This document shows, in pieces, positions 22,280-34,806 of a stretch of 64,000 nt of DNA. The translations under genes were made by a program, and so were the position numbers. Within the stretch, counting starts at the first letter, position 1; every line of letters begins with the position of its first letter. The DNA is taken from the NCBI GenBank assembly GCA_035772735.1, contig JASDFA010000007.1, positions 37,416,501-37,480,500 on the forward strand. Reading direction: 5' to 3'. Source of the DNA: Datura wrightii (Eukaryota > Streptophyta > Magnoliopsida > Solanales > Solanaceae). Under the pieces are notes generated by a model, which saw only the letters and a list, made by a program, of their open reading frames with translations, did no database searches and was not told the DNA's origin.

Positions 22280-23725
22280 TTCCTCCTCACCTGTGCGCAA
22301 TTTTCTAGTTAATTCATGAATTCCCCTATTCAAATTCCATGGGGTTTTACCCAAACCATGACAATGTGATTTCTCTTTATGGGTATGTTTTAATTGAGTT
22401 TAATTATTGAATTATGATAATGGGCAAGTTTTATTATTATTTTATTTAATTCATGTTTCAAGATTTTAAATCCAAAATGCCCATTTGATGAAAGTTCATG
22501 GAAGTTATGATTTATGATGACTACTCTATAATTTTAGATTATTGATGATAGAAAAGCATGATTTTCAAGTTACCCATGTTTATGAGCATGTTTTGAAAGA
22601 ATTGAATATGATGAAGTATTGGGCAATGCCCACATGTGGAAGAATGATCTGCGATTTATGAAACAAAAACTTGATTTATGGATTTACGATGTTGGACGAT
22701 GAAAAGGGCCCATGAATCTTGGATAGGCATTTTTAAAGGGGATCAATGATGATAAATGTTATATCTTAGCAGATGAATTTTTATGCATGATGTTAATGAT
22801 TTATGTATGAGCCTACATGCATGTTTTTGGGAGCCGTTTCTAGCACCGAGCAGCCCGGCGTTCAAAGGACTACGCCGGTGTCTCATAACCACGTGCCATC
22901 GTGGGTTGTAAATGATATTATGTATTAAGAATGATCCCCTCAAATGTGATATCACGCCTTATGCACGACCCTCTCCTGCTTAGCAAGAATTTTTCTGCCA
23001 CTTGAGCAAGACAGTGGGGCATCATGAAAGGCTCAACCATCATGGTGTCGGTTTTGATGAGTCCTCCCATTGTTACGCATGTTTTATGCATTGTTATGTT
23101 TATGTTATTGGCTCAAGTTATATTATGATAAAGTTATTTACAATTATGATACTGAAATTTTTTTTGAAAGTCTTGAGCCCTTTGTTTTATTATGAAGATT
23201 TGTTACAAGCATGATGTCCTTCTCCTATGTATATTTATGAGTTTATTTTACTTTTAAAATGTCTATTTTACTTACCTTGCATACTCAGTACATTCCACGT
23301 ACTAACCACATACTTTCTTTGTTGTATCGTTTCATGATACAAGATCCGAATCTCGGGCTCATCCTCATTCTTAGTCCATCTCAGCCAACTCTATCAGCTT
23401 GTTGGTGAGTCCTCATGATTCGAGGGCCGTTTGATAAACTTTCCTATTGATTGTGTTTCAGTATTGCTTGGGTTAGTTTGGTATGTTGTCTGATCAACCC
23501 ATCTTACGTATTAGAGGCTTTCGGACAAATGAGTAGTACTCAGCTTATGTAAATGTTGGTTATTTCCTGATGTTATGTCATGGTTACGTTTCCGCGATGT
23601 TTTATGTTTTATATTCCCTTTATTTGAATGAGATTAGTTGAATACATGTGGCATAGGTTGACTTGGGGTCTCTCGGGGTCCCTTGTCCAGTGTCTACGAT
23701 GCGGGGGTACGTTCGGGTCGTGACA
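22280..23725 (+). repeat. Element H: 3' part of an LTR of another family
   Basis: AT-rich sequence that ends GGGTCGTGACA, a typical Gypsy LTR end in this window. The composition and landmarks (ACATACTTTC, TTGTTGGTGAGTCCTC, GTGGCATAGGTTGACTTGGGG) resemble LTRs D and I but not A, B, C or F. Its left part was displaced by element B. No coding gene; the ORFs here are short and unlike any protein I know. It may be the remnant of a solo LTR or of a full element beyond the window. Confidence 0.7.
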
Positions 23726-23788
23726 GTACTTCCTTTAAGATAGCATAAAAACTTTAATTAATCACCAAAAATTTTTTGGGGTGTAACA
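23726..23788 (-). repeat. Element G: LTR start (minus strand), cut by H
   Basis: The minus strand reads TGTTACACCCC from 23788 leftwards, preceded by a polypurine tract (TAAAGGGGGGAGAA, 23789-23802). Only the first about 60 bp remain before element H begins. Confidence 0.75.
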
Positions 23789-23893
23789 TTCTCCCCCCTT
23801 TAAGAACATTCATCCTTGAATGAGAATTAACTTCGCTTAGCATGCTTTAAAATACATACTCAGTAACTGAAGTATCAAATACATACCTCAATA

Positions 23894-24030
23894 TCACATC
23901 GACATCGTAAACTGTTGAGGATACTTCCTCTTCATCTCTTCCTCTGCTTCCCAAGTTACTTCTTCAACATTGTTATTTCACCATAATACTTTAACGGAGG
24001 CGACTTCCTTAGTTTTGAGCTTCCTGACTT
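23894..24030 (-). pseudogene. Element G chromodomain C-terminal fragment
   Basis: About 45 codons on the minus strand: VRKLKTKEVASVKVLW, stop (TGA), NNNVEEVTWEAEEEMKRKYPQQF, ending at TGA 23894-23896. This is the end of a chromovirus integrase. The coding end and the following GATATTGAGGTATGTATTTGAT match element E, so G and E are relatives. It is truncated on the other side by the LTR of element I at 24031. The ORF is too short and too broken to be listed by ordinary ORF finding. Confidence 0.8.
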
Positions 24031-26684
24031 TGTAACACCCCAAAACTCTCTAAGGTTAGTTTCTAGACATAAAGTAAATAACCAACATAAATAAACAAAA
24101 ATCACAAAGTACAAGTCATTTCATGACTCATGGGGAGTAAGCATGGATCGTGACTTGACACATAGGGTGCAGTTGATGTTTCAGGTTTTTAGATACCACG
24201 AGCCAAGGGATGACGCATGATAGGATGGTACAGTTCATAGGATGGAATTGTGAGATGAGTTTCAGACAAGTGTTCAGGATTCATCAGAGACCATGAGTCT
24301 TAATACGACTAGTAGTGTCGTGGTACAAGTCGTACTAACCGTCTATGGTAAAAAGATCAAATATTATCCAACTTGGCTTGAAGAGGTACAAGTACATGTT
24401 ACGGATCATAGGATCATGGTACGGTTCGTACCATCTATCCGTGAGTTGAGACATTATAGCGCCTCAGACTTTTGGGATAATTCTAAAATCATCCTAGGTA
24501 TGTGGATGGACCTGAACCCGATGAACTTTATGGAAAACAAGTGTTAAGATCAATTGATAAGTGTGACTAGTGCACTGGATACAAATTAAGTTTACAAGGA
24601 ACCTCTAGCATAAAGTTAAATTGAGAGCCTTTCTACCGATGGAGTTTTCATATAAGTTCTTGCAAGAGTCAATTTTAAACAACCACAACTCAAAGTTTAC
24701 AAAGTGTTTTGGGGTGATCCAACAGATCAAATTGAAAACCTTTGAGTCTTCTTCCCAACGTATTTGACATTATTCAATCAGAGTTCAGAGTTTAACATTA
24801 TGACTAGTTTAGTGAATCACTATCAGGTTTGACGTACAAGACTAGCCAGACACCACGAGTCATGCTATAACTCATGGTATCTAGGTACGACTCGAACCAA
24901 GCACCCATAGAAAGAGTTTCAGGGAGCTGTTAAGTCACCTAGAAGCCATGAATTTAAAACCCCGACCCGTGGTATGTCACCATAAGTCATGGTATGACCC
25001 ATGACTGTTGGTAGAGAAATTTTTCAGATTGTTTTCATAAAGGCATTCAAGTAATTTTCTATCAGATTGTTTTCATAAAGGCATTCTAGTAATTTTCTAT
25101 GCTTCTAACTCCTAAACACTATCATTTTGGTGTAAATTGGTAGGGATTAAGGGAAGTTAGTCGATTCTTCCCCATTATTTCTCACATAGCTTCTCAAGAA
25201 CAAAACGTAAAAGCTAAGGAACTCTCCCAAGAAAGAACTAGGGTTCTTCCTACAACTTCATAAATTCAAGATGCTTCTTAGGGGTTTTCTTCTACCGGTA
25301 TGTGGGACTTTAAAAAGGGTTTCCTTTCACCTTTGTGTCCAAAGATTTTCAGTAACCCTAAATTTGAAATGCTAGAAATCATGACCATGGTTTTTCTCCT
25401 AACTGTTGAAATTCGCTATATTCTCAATGTATAAAAGCTTCCCTGACTAATATCATGCTATAACTAGGATTCTATTTTCAACTTGTAAAATGCCTCTCTA
25501 GATTCTTCATTTTTGCATAACTATGATAGTCCACTTCATGATTTAGGTATATCTTTGAATAGCATAATCTTTCGAAGCATACATGATTTGTGTCTTATGC
25601 TTTACAGTACTATTATCATTTTTAGTATACTTATCAATTATCATTATTACCTGATTTTTAGTATTACTCAGTTTAGCAGGTCATTTAGACTCTTAAGACA
25701 CTTTTAGATAAGTAGTTCTGACTTAGTCTTAGGACATCAGTTACGAGATATCAATACAGATAGATACAATTAGGTCTTCAGTTGGAAGTAGTACTTAGAA
25801 TTGAGTGTGCTGAGGTCCGCGCACCCAGGTTTCTGAAACTACGTGCCACCATAGGGTTTAGCTTTGATGAGTTTTTCAGTTAGTGAGCACATATTCCAAA
25901 CAGTATACCCTAGCAAGGTACAATGGGCCCTATTAATTGGGAGTAAATATCAAACTCAACGTATAGCTCACGTGGTTTCATATCAATTAACAAACCCTCC
26001 CATAATACAGTACAATCACAGTCCTCAGCCTAGTCTAGTCATTTAGATTTTCAGGATATGTATATGGCCTTAATTCAGTTATCAGCCCTTACAACATCTT
26101 TAACATTTTTAGACTATTTTCAGTACATATAGGTTCAGATAGGGTCATTGCATGTCAATTCAGTATTCTCCAAAAACATTATCATGTTTATATCATAGTT
26201 CATATCTCACATACTTAGTATATTCAAAGTACTGACAGCATACTCTTTATGCTATATTGTTTTATAATATAGGCTCAGGTACCCAAGCTCAACATCGCAG
26301 TTAGACTTCACCCGGTGCCATCTAGAAGTTGTCAGCGATGAGTCATCATCATTTGAGGACCAGAGTTTCTTTATTTCAGTTATCGTCATTTTTTAGTTTT
26401 CAGACTTTAGAGTTTGCTTGGGGCTTGTCCAAGTAGCTCATCAGTTTTTAGAAGGCTTTTAGACAGAGAGTGCTAGTTTCAACTTTAAATTCTTGGTATG
26501 GATTCAAATTTCAGTATCTTATCAGATTTCATCTTTACTTACATAAGAATGGTTTTTATTTTCAAATAACTTCCACTTAAGCTTTCTTATATATTGCAGT
26601 GTGATATGTGCCATAGGTTATCTTGGGGCCACTTGTGGATCTAGGCACCGTGTTAGGTCTAGGGTGTTTATTCGGAATATGAGA
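24031..26684 (+). repeat. Element I 5' LTR (about 2650 bp)
   Basis: Starts TGTAACACCCCAAAACTC, directly abutting the G chromodomain, and ends near 26684 just before a primer-site remnant. AT-rich with no gene; an ORF of 84 codons at 24293-24547 has no recognisable motif and I take it as chance. It contains a 38-bp tandem duplication. The exact 3' border is uncertain because the usual TGACA end reads TGAGA. Confidence 0.75.
25025..25100 (+). repeat. 38-bp tandem duplication in LTR of element I
   Basis: Two adjacent 38-bp units starting CAGATTGTTTTCATAAAGGC (25025 and 25063) differ by one base, consistent with a recent slippage or unequal-exchange event. Confidence 0.92.
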
Positions 26685-26688
26685 AACT

Positions 26689-26696
26689 TGGTATCA
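26689..26696 (+). other. Element I primer-binding site, truncated by element D
   Basis: TGGTATCA, the first 8 bases of the initiator-Met primer site, after which the LTR of D begins (TGTAACACCCC). D therefore inserted inside the primer site, disabling I. Confidence 0.7.
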
Positions 26697-28771
26697 TGTA
26701 ACACCCCAAAAGTTCATAAGATCATACCCAAGTGTTGAAATAGAGAAAATAGGAAAATCTACACCAGGTCATAGAACAATTTATTCAGTGACTCGTTAAG
26801 TGACCTAATGGGTCGTCGAGTGACCGGTTAAGTGGTGCTAAGTTGGAGAAAATATTATCTTCTAGAAGTCATGATGGATGGTTTGGTGAGTCATTAAGGC
26901 TTCCCATAAGTCGCGGTTTGACCTGTTAAGTGTGTAGTGGTGGAGAAATTGTTGATTTTTAGTGTACTGAATAGATTGAGGAATGAGTAGCCGTGTTCCA
27001 TGAAAACCCGTTGTGTTGGGAAAGATCAGAGCATTAGTTGTGTTTCCAATGGTAATGGGTCAGGGGACAACCTATCAAGTATCCCAACTGGTCTTCCTAT
27101 CTCTCGTTGGGTCTGGTGGTGTGCAATTTCCTGTCGGATCATTAAGGGTGTTTCCGTAACTCCTAAACTATGTCATTTTAAGTCTCCAAATTGGTGTATT
27201 AAGAGTTTTATTCATTCTAATCCCTCATTCTACTCCTAACACACTCATTAGAAGATCAAATCCTCTTTCAAAATCAAGCTAGGGTTCCTCAACAAGTTCT
27301 CTCTCAATCTTCTTAGTTTTTCAAGACCATCTTAGAAATCAATTTTCCTAGTATGTAGGGCAATGAATGGGGGATTTCTTCCACCATCATACCCAATTTC
27401 GTCTCGAACTCGTGAATTCAAGTCTCTAATTATGTGTATTGAAATTCAAGGGTTTTAACCTTATTCCATGCAAATATCCATGCTATGTTTATGGGTTTAA
27501 TCCTCTCATATATTAATTAATGATTTAAGACGTATAGGCTAGACTTTACTCTCAATTTAATTATCAATTCATGTTTTCAAGTTTTGTGAAAATTCGTGCC
27601 CTCCTATGCATGATTTATGGAATTAAGCCTATGAGTCCTAGATTTTCATGTATGATAAGGAAATTATGTTTTATGATTATAATGTATGTTTTTAGCAAGA
27701 TCCCTTTATGAATTTATGGATTTTAGAGTATGATGATTTTCCTCTCAAGTATGCATGACTTTTATGAATATCAAGTTTATGGCCATGGTCATCTCACGAG
27801 CCAATTTTATGGCTTGTTCACGTATCTCTACCATGTTTATGAATCTTATGATTTCAACTAGCCCATGTACTTCAAGTATATTTAACGATTATGATATGAG
27901 CACTATATAGTTTTGGGAATAGTATTTAACATCAAATGGGTCGGGGTTCCAACACACCCAGGTCTCAGAACTATGTGCCTACGTAGCGATGATGGGGTTC
28001 TCCATGAGAGTGCCTCCCATGCCTATATGGGCCATCTATGATTGATATCATGCTTTTTGATGGTTCTACCCCTGGCAAGGTACGAATACCCTCTCGATTA
28101 GGGATTACAAGTCAGGCTCCATGTATGCTTACGTGGGGTATGCCAATTATAAGAATCTCCCATTGTTATTTAATTTCTATATAAGTATGTTCAAGCTTTA
28201 TGACGTTATGACCTATGGATATTCAACTCTAAGTCTTAGTTGTCAAAGTTTAAGCCCCATGTCCAGTTTACTATTAACATCTTACATTTTTACTATTTTA
28301 CTCTATGATCTATTGTTATTTAGATGTATGATTTCATTCTATCGATTTACCATCATGTTTTACTTCCTCTACATACTTAGTAAATTTCAAGTACTGACCA
28401 TATACTCTATTATATATTGTCTCATGATAGAGGTTTGAGTGAACCCTCCTAGTCTTGTCACTAGCTCATACCTGCTCAGTTCATCTCTATCCCGCTGTTG
28501 GTGAGTCCTCATAATCTAAGAAAGTCTATCTGATTATGCTTGTTATGCTCTGTTATAGCTTCAGACTTGGGGCTAGCTGGGGGCTTGTCCTAGTATCTCA
28601 TTAGTTAATAAAGGCCTTCAGACATAGAGTTAGATGTTTAGCTTTGTGACTCAGTATTGTGATATTGTCGCTTTTATTTACACTTTTTGATATTTAGACT
28701 TCTATTTGTCCATGCTTATGTTAAATTTCGCTCGATTATGCTATTAAGTCATGTTATGTATGTGCCATGGG
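26697..28771 (+). repeat. Element D 5' LTR, first part (continues at 48272-48338)
   Basis: Starts TGTAACACCCCAAAAGTTC. It is interrupted at 28771 by element C with target ATGGG and resumes after C for 67 bp to TGACA at 48338, so about 2140 bp in total. No coding gene; a 105-codon ORF at 28121-28438 is AT-driven and hydrophobic by composition only. Confidence 0.8.
28767..28771. other. Target-site duplication of element C, left (ATGGG)
   Basis: ATGGG flanks element C here and at 48267-48271. Confidence 0.93.
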
Positions 28772-28904
28772 TGTTACACCCAATAAATTCTTGATGTTTA
28801 GATGTCCTATTCGCATGTTGGTTAAGAGTTTTAAAATGTCATACGTGCTATAAAAAGGGCCCAGGGAGAGACTGGACAAGCGCCAAGTCGGAGTATCGCA
28901 AGGC

Positions 28905-28970
28905 AAATGCTACTTATAAATCGCATTCGACAAATTCGACTTATAAATTGCATTCGACAAATGTGACTTA
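28905..28970 (+). repeat. 27-bp tandem repeat in C 5' LTR, 2 units plus partial
   Basis: Units at 28905-28931 and 28932-28958, with a partial at 28959-28970. The unit has the form AAATGCGACTTTTAAATCGC + ATTCGAC. It includes a near-palindrome GCGACTT..AAATCGC and lies directly upstream of the TATA box. Confidence 0.9.
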
Positions 28971-29197
28971 AAGGCCCCAAGTACATAAGCCCCCACTTCG
29001 GTTTTTAAGTGATAATTATCAATAATTCCAGTGAGTAAACCATAGAATAGTAGATAAACAGAGAGGACGAAGGTTTCCATTAAAATTCCTTCCGTTTACG
29101 CTGTTAAACGCGGTCCAAACTCAAATTAACTTCGGGTAGCGAAGTATAAAGCTGCAGGGAGCATTCCTACGGAGTTAGTTTCGTGAAATTCGGCATG

Positions 29198-29202
29198 CGA
29201 GT
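29198..29202. other. Target-site duplication of N2, left (CGAGT)
   Basis: CGAGT here and at 39171-39175. Confidence 0.95.
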
Positions 29203-30187
29203 TGTTCGCGCTCTGCTGCTCGGTATATATTATACACCGACACGCAAGTGTACGTGGTCAAACAAGTAATAAAGTGGCTAAGTAGCCAAGTATCGATCCA
29301 AGGAGGCTGCTCTAGATATGCAAAACTGCCTAGTTTACTATATCTCTACTCTATTTCTAACTATGTTAACAACAATCCAACCAAGATTTGAGTAAGTTTT
29401 GTTTCTAAACTAATTATCTACTAAAATTAATAACTACTATTTACGTTGAGTTTAGACAATGGATATGCACATGCCAAGGTTAAGAACGAGTAATGAACTT
29501 GATAATCATGATAATTTGGTCATCTTCTTCTTCATATTGCTAGCCAAGAACGTTTGCCTAGAAATTAAAACTTCCGTATTTAATTTCACTTTAGCTTCAT
29601 AAACCATTCGTCTACATTTCTGTGATCAAATGCAATTTATGACCTAACACTACAATTCCGGTTCCTAAATTGACTAATACGGCTTTCAAGTATATTTCTA
29701 TCAAGAAAGCACATCAAAACCCAATTTTCCCAAATCAAGTTAAGAACAATACCCTATTAATTCACAACTTTCCAATTTCAGCTCTCTCGAGTGAAATTGG
29801 ACTTTTTAGATATACATTAATGGTGGCCAATCAAGAATGTAATAAGCACAAGAATTAATAGAACAACATGCAAGAAGAAGAAGAAACCATATCAATTATT
29901 ACCAACATTCATTTCACAAGTTCAAAACCTCAGCAAGAGAGGAATTAGCCACTCATTCTTGGATTAATCATCCTAGAATGAGTGTGAATCATGCATACAA
30001 TTGAAGGAAAGAAGAAGGGAAGAGAAGAAAACTCTTATCTTTTCTATTCTTCAACTGCCACAAAACCACGTTCCTGCTCCAACTTCTGAACTCAGGCTCC
30101 AAACTAAAACTAAAAAAAACCTCCTTTAAAAATAACCTAAGTGTGCTATTTATAATAGTGGGAAATTTTTCCCGGAATAACAAGCAA

Positions 30188-30229
30188 CGTGTCACGGAGG
30201 CCAATGCGGAGCACTGCCTCCGTGACACG
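30188..30229 (-). repeat. 42-bp palindromic module, N2 left LTR
   Basis: Perfect arms CGTGTCACGGAG / CTCCGTGACACG; loop core CAATGCGGAG. Confidence 0.92.
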
Positions 30230-30282
30230 GCATGGACGCGGACCCTCTCTGGAAATTTCATGGTCCGGATAATTAGCCTCAA

Positions 30283-30324
30283 CGTGGCACGGAGGCCATC
30301 GCGGAGGCCTGTCTCCGTGCCACG
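30283..30324 (-). repeat. 42-bp palindromic module, CGTGGCAC variant, N2 left LTR
   Basis: Perfect arms CGTGGCACGGAG / CTCCGTGCCACG. The change T to G in the left arm is matched by A to C in the right arm, so pairing is preserved. Loop core CATCGCGGAG. Confidence 0.92.
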
Positions 30325-30666
30325 GAGCTGACGCGATGGCACACTAGAAATTGCCATTTTAATTTCTGCCCAGGCAGTGTGCTACCGCGATGGCAGCGTG
30401 GCACAGCACCATCGCGGAGCCACTGCAAAATATGCCATCCGAGGTCTTTTCCACGCTCGCATACAAGTCCAACTCCGACATAGTTCCAACACGCATTTTA
30501 GCTCTTAAAAATCACATTATCCTGCAAAACAAATGCTAATCATGTTGGTTAGTATAAATTCACATTTTATTACCAAATACATGATATTATATACACATTG
30601 CACAATAAACAAGGTAAAAATGATACGTTTGAGTATCACTTGGGCATATAAATCTGCCCAAGATCA

Positions 30667-32580
30667 CTTACCCCACACTTAAATCCTTGTTCGTCCTCGA
30701 ACAACACATACACAAATCATGCACATCACATCTCAACCTTTGTCACTATGGTGCAACCATTTACGTTACGGTCATACCGATTATTCAATTTTTTTGCAAA
30801 TCATCAAGAAAACATGCTTGGTCGTACAAGACAATGACCTTAATACATCGAGGCTTCCTAGACTTTTAAGATTTGATTCTTGATATCGGCAAACTCATGC
30901 AAATCAACTAATCAAGAAATCCGACACGAAAATCAATCTTTCATCAAGCATGTACCCTCACAACTCGAGAGAAACTTCCCCTTTTATGCTCGTGCAGCTC
31001 ACAAACATGCACGTAGGGGCATATAGAAATTAATTTCACTCTCTCTCCCAAAAGAATTCACATGCATCATGTCATGACCCATAGGCTTGCCCTTAGTGTA
31101 TTACTCCACTAATATAAAGAAATGCAGTGTAGGATCAAATAGGACTTTTAATGGGTTGTAACTGGGCTATGGATCTAGTATATATATATTGGATTAGCCA
31201 ATAATAGTTGCTAGCATCCTTAAGCGCCTTTTCAACTCATTCCCATCGACTCATGGACATTGTTCCTCTCTTTTCTCTTTTTCTCCCATTCATGCTGGTT
31301 TACTTTCATACAGCCCATTTCATCAGGCACACTTGACCCCAAACGGAAGGTTTTCATGTACCCTCAATTTCATTTAATTACAACTAGTGCCTCTTCAACA
31401 CCATCTTTTCTTTCCTCACTTTGCTTTTCTTTTCTTTTCACTCTTTTCACTCTTTAACACTTTGGGAAACAATTTTTTTGTTCTTTGTAAGAGCTTAAGA
31501 GCTTCTTATAGACTTTAAGGCTAATAAAAAGAAGGAATAAAGCTTAGTTCATACAATTCTGGACAAAAGAAAGAAATCGGCTAAAGGCTCAACGGGCTGA
31601 CTAGGGTATACAACATATAAAAAGGTAGAATTTGACAAGAAAAAAATGGAAACTAACGGTTAAAACAAAGAAATGCCTACATCCTTTCCGACACTACACC
31701 TCCTTCATTTCGCTTTGTATACACGCCAGGCAAGTTCTAGACAATTCACAATGACATGGAATAGCAAAACCTCACTCACACTTCATGCACATGCTCGAAT
31801 CAAGATGCATTCACAGACTCTTTAATTAGTCAATTACATGAATTCAAGATTAAGCCTCAATCATAATGAACCAAATTCTATAGCCTAGGTAACTCAACAT
31901 ATTTACACAATTACATGCTTTCAAATGAATCACTTTCACATTTCGAACATCAATTACACACGCAACAAAATTTTAGCAACCATAAGCAACTACAGTTTAT
32001 TGATGCAATCCACCAAAGAAACTAAAAACAAATCATCTACTCCTATCGACTACATTTCCCTTAAGACGGTCGTCATCCATCCATCATAGGGAATGTTCAC
32101 TAACTATGACATCGGTTCAATGGGACTATTCTCGGTAAAAGAACCGAAAACAAACTCCGAGAAACCCAAAAATAAAACTTCAAAATTTTTTGCAACACAT
32201 CGATTATTTCGATGAAAAAAATATTTACAAAATATGTTGATAAGTGCAACATCCTTTCGCAAAAAATTTCAAAAATATCGATCATATCGATAGAGAAAAA
32301 ATATATTTACAAAATTTATAAAATATTTACAAAGGCAACCATAACTCTTTTTAAAGACACACATCATTAGCCACAAACAAATATATACACATCATTCACA
32401 AATTAGTTCACAACAACAGGGAAAGCACAGACATACACAAACGTCAAGTAAGAATATACAGCAGATTTAGAGCCTATGACCCAGCACCTAACTACTCCCC
32501 ACCCCACACTTAAATCGAACACTTTCCTCAGTGTTCACAAAAATACAAAGCACAAAATTTTGGGTGGTGAAACTCCCTGC
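30667..32580 (-). other. N2 3' untranslated region and purine tract
   Basis: 1.9 kb with no supported ORF, homologous to 8981-10775 of N1. The minus strand at 30667-30680 reads AAGTGTGGGGTAAG, identical to N1, and is the presumed plus-strand primer. Confidence 0.8.
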
Positions 32581-33801
32581 TCAGTCGAAATATTCGACTT
32601 CCTCATCCGGTGCTGCGGCCTCGTCGCCCATATCTGAATCAGCTCCCTCGCCGTCATCGGACTCCACATCAGAGTCCTCACGACGTGTCTCCTCATCAGT
32701 AGGGACGTCGTCGTCAGTCGGCTCCACAAAGGCTGGCCCCACCTTGCATAAAGCTCTGGCGTTCTCGCCAAAAGGGTAGTGTAGCTCCAGCTGCCATAAT
32801 TCATCCTCGGTGGCTGGTCTCCCACCTATCCGTAGCTGCAGCATCTGCATACCGAACATACGGGCCATATACTGGTCTTCACTAGCATGTCGCTCGCCCA
32901 GAGTCAGCACAGGTCCGTGTGTAGTGTCGGGGGCCTTGGTCTTCGTCACATCAAGGGCCCGCCGCTCCAACTGCGGAATGTAATCCAAGGCTTCTTCCTC
33001 AACGTCGAGGCCTCGGAGGAAGGTGGTGATGAGTCCGCCAAACCCGTATCTGTGGCCCTGGTGTAGTCTGGCTCTATTCATGGCGGATATTATAACCTCC
33101 CCCACATTAATCTCAAGCCCTTTCATAAGGGCATACACCAGGCAGACACGGTCCCGGGTCACGTCTGTCATATGTACTCCCGGGATCAAACACGAACATA
33201 CAATTTTTAGCCAGATTCTGGCCTCCCTGTTCATCTACGAATAAGGCAGAGTCTGGTGGTAACCCCTCTCTTTGTGTCTACTCCATCGGGTTGTGGATCG
33301 AGCCCCACACAACGTACGTCTGATGTCGGCGTACGGTGGGGTGATGTTGAGCTGGCGGAGAACGTGGGCGTCTGTGCCCCGCGCTCCAACGATGGCATTC
33401 AGCTGCTGGGGTTCCAAACTGACAATCTGCCCTCTGATTTTAATAGTATGGCTTCTGATGGCCGGGTTCCAATTGGCATAAAATTCCCGGACAAAGTGAA
33501 GGTTGCACTCTGTGGGCTCCTGAAAAATAAAGCTGAGCCCAGTTGCTTCAATCCTCTGTACGATGCGAGGGAACTCCTGTGCAAGTGGTTCCCTTGCAAT
33601 ATGTTCCTCCGGGAAGTACTTGTTCTCCTTATGCTTTGCATACCACTTCTTCCCTTCATCGGTAACCCATCGTGTTCCGTATCGGCGGTGTTGACCGCGT
33701 GGAACAGCAGGTGCAGCTGGGACAGCAGTGCCCAGTCTCATTCTCTTTCTGCCGGTGCCTGAGGTTGAAGCACCCTTGCCTTTATCTTGTCGGCTGGCCA
33801 T
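32581..33801 (-). pseudogene. N2 ORF2: 406-codon protein of unknown function, one nonsense codon
   Basis: ATG chosen at 33799-33801 (MASRQDKGKGASTSGTGRKR) because N1 starts at the same residue; an ATG four codons upstream is not shared. Stop at 32581-32583. The only break is TAG at codon 189 (33235-33237), where N1 has Gln. Regions: basic Ser/Gly-rich N-terminus 1-22, RWVTDEGKKWYAKHKENKYF near 44-63, REFYANWNP near 105-113, a central helical-looking part with HMTDVTRDRVCLVYALMKGLEI, and an acidic tail from about 360 (DDDVPTDEETRREDSDVESD) to EVEYFD. No zinc finger, transmembrane segment, RT or integrase motif is visible. The centre resembles the plant domain PF20167. Acid-tailed, basic-headed proteins can be nucleic-acid or chromatin binding, but this is inference. 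Confidence 0.82.
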
Positions 33802-34711
33802 TGTACCTGTCAATTTACACAGACAAGCACAACGTTAAGCTAAAAACTTGTTAGTTTTGGCTAAGGTCGGGTTAAACAAAATTTACCCCACACTTAGTCT
33901 TCAACAATATTTACAACATGTTAGCAAGGATAGATCTATTTACACCCCAAACACAATCATTATAAACATATTGCTTAGTGCGTTCACAAAAATTCGACAG
34001 CATAACGGCTAGCGAACTACTCAGACTTTATACAGCTAACCCAATCCTACCATCGACAGCTATTCACCCATGGCACTTAGCAACAATAACAACAACCAAA
34101 TAGAAACAACAATACAAACATTTTATATACACTAATCTAAGCAATTCAACCAATTCACATATTACGCAATGTCCCACTAAAAATCGAGAATTAGTCGTCT
34201 TTCACCAATTATACAATATTTACCACGACTTATCTCAAATAATAAACACACCCCAACATCAATTTCGTCAAACTATCAAGTTACCCAAGTTAAAATTCAA
34301 CAACCCCAAGCCCTAGAACTCAATTCGACAATCAACAATGAATTATTCAATCAATCGATAAGTTCACCCGTCAACTACAACAATCCGAACACAATCAATC
34401 GCAAAATAATTCACGTCATGTTTAATTTCTACCTAGGGTGATATATCTCACCTCACATGCCAAAAATTGACAAAAATCGCCAAAAAATTGAGATAGACGA
34501 TGAAAACATACCTTGGAATTGAAGAATCGATAAAGACTTGACGTTTTCCTTGCCTCTTAACGTGGCACGGAGCTTGGGGGTAGGGGAATGGGTGTTTGGT
34601 CGCGGAGGGAAGAGGGAATGGGGAAAATAGGGGCGAAATCGGGGGTTTTTATTAAGAAAACACGCGGGTCACCCGGAAATCCGGTGTGACCCGGCACTGG
34701 GATAAGGGCAA

Positions 34712-34753
34712 CGTGTCACGGAGGGTAACGCGGAGGCCCTCCTCCGTGACACG
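34712..34753 (-). repeat. 42-bp palindromic module, N2 internal copy 1
   Basis: Perfect 12-bp arms, loop core AACGCGGAGG. Homologous to N1 12995-13036 by loop sequence (GGTAACGCGGAGGCCCTC). Confidence 0.92.
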
Positions 34754-34806
34754 GAGCCAACGCGTTGGCTTACTGGAATTTTAAAAAATTCCAGATTTGC
34801 CTTCAA

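Larger units (their letters stand above)
28772..29202 (+). repeat. Element C 5' LTR, part 1
   Basis: Starts TGTTACACCCAATAAATTCTTG, homologous to the 3' LTR at 45950. It contains two full and one partial copy of the 27-bp repeat and a decayed TATA box (GTACATAAG, 28981-28989). It stops where N2 entered. Confidence 0.9.
29203..30666 (-). repeat. N2 3' LTR (left copy, 1464 bp)
   Basis: Plus-strand ends TGTTCGCGCTC ... CCAAGATCA. It contains 42-bp modules at 30188-30229 and 30283-30324 and a TATA box on the minus strand near 30148-30155. Confidence 0.95.

Noticed and set aside
24300..24320. Sequence resembling the start of a phage T7 promoter (TAATACGACT)
   Set aside because: Only the first part matches, and it lies in an AT-rich plant LTR; chance or irrelevant.
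28121..28438. 105-codon hydrophobic ORF
   Set aside because: Lies inside an AT-rich LTR of element D, with no motif and no conserved counterpart; low-complexity chance ORF.
33256..33762. 168-codon ORF on the plus strand
   Set aside because: It is the antisense shadow of ORF2 of N2. The minus frame has the conserved protein shared with N1.
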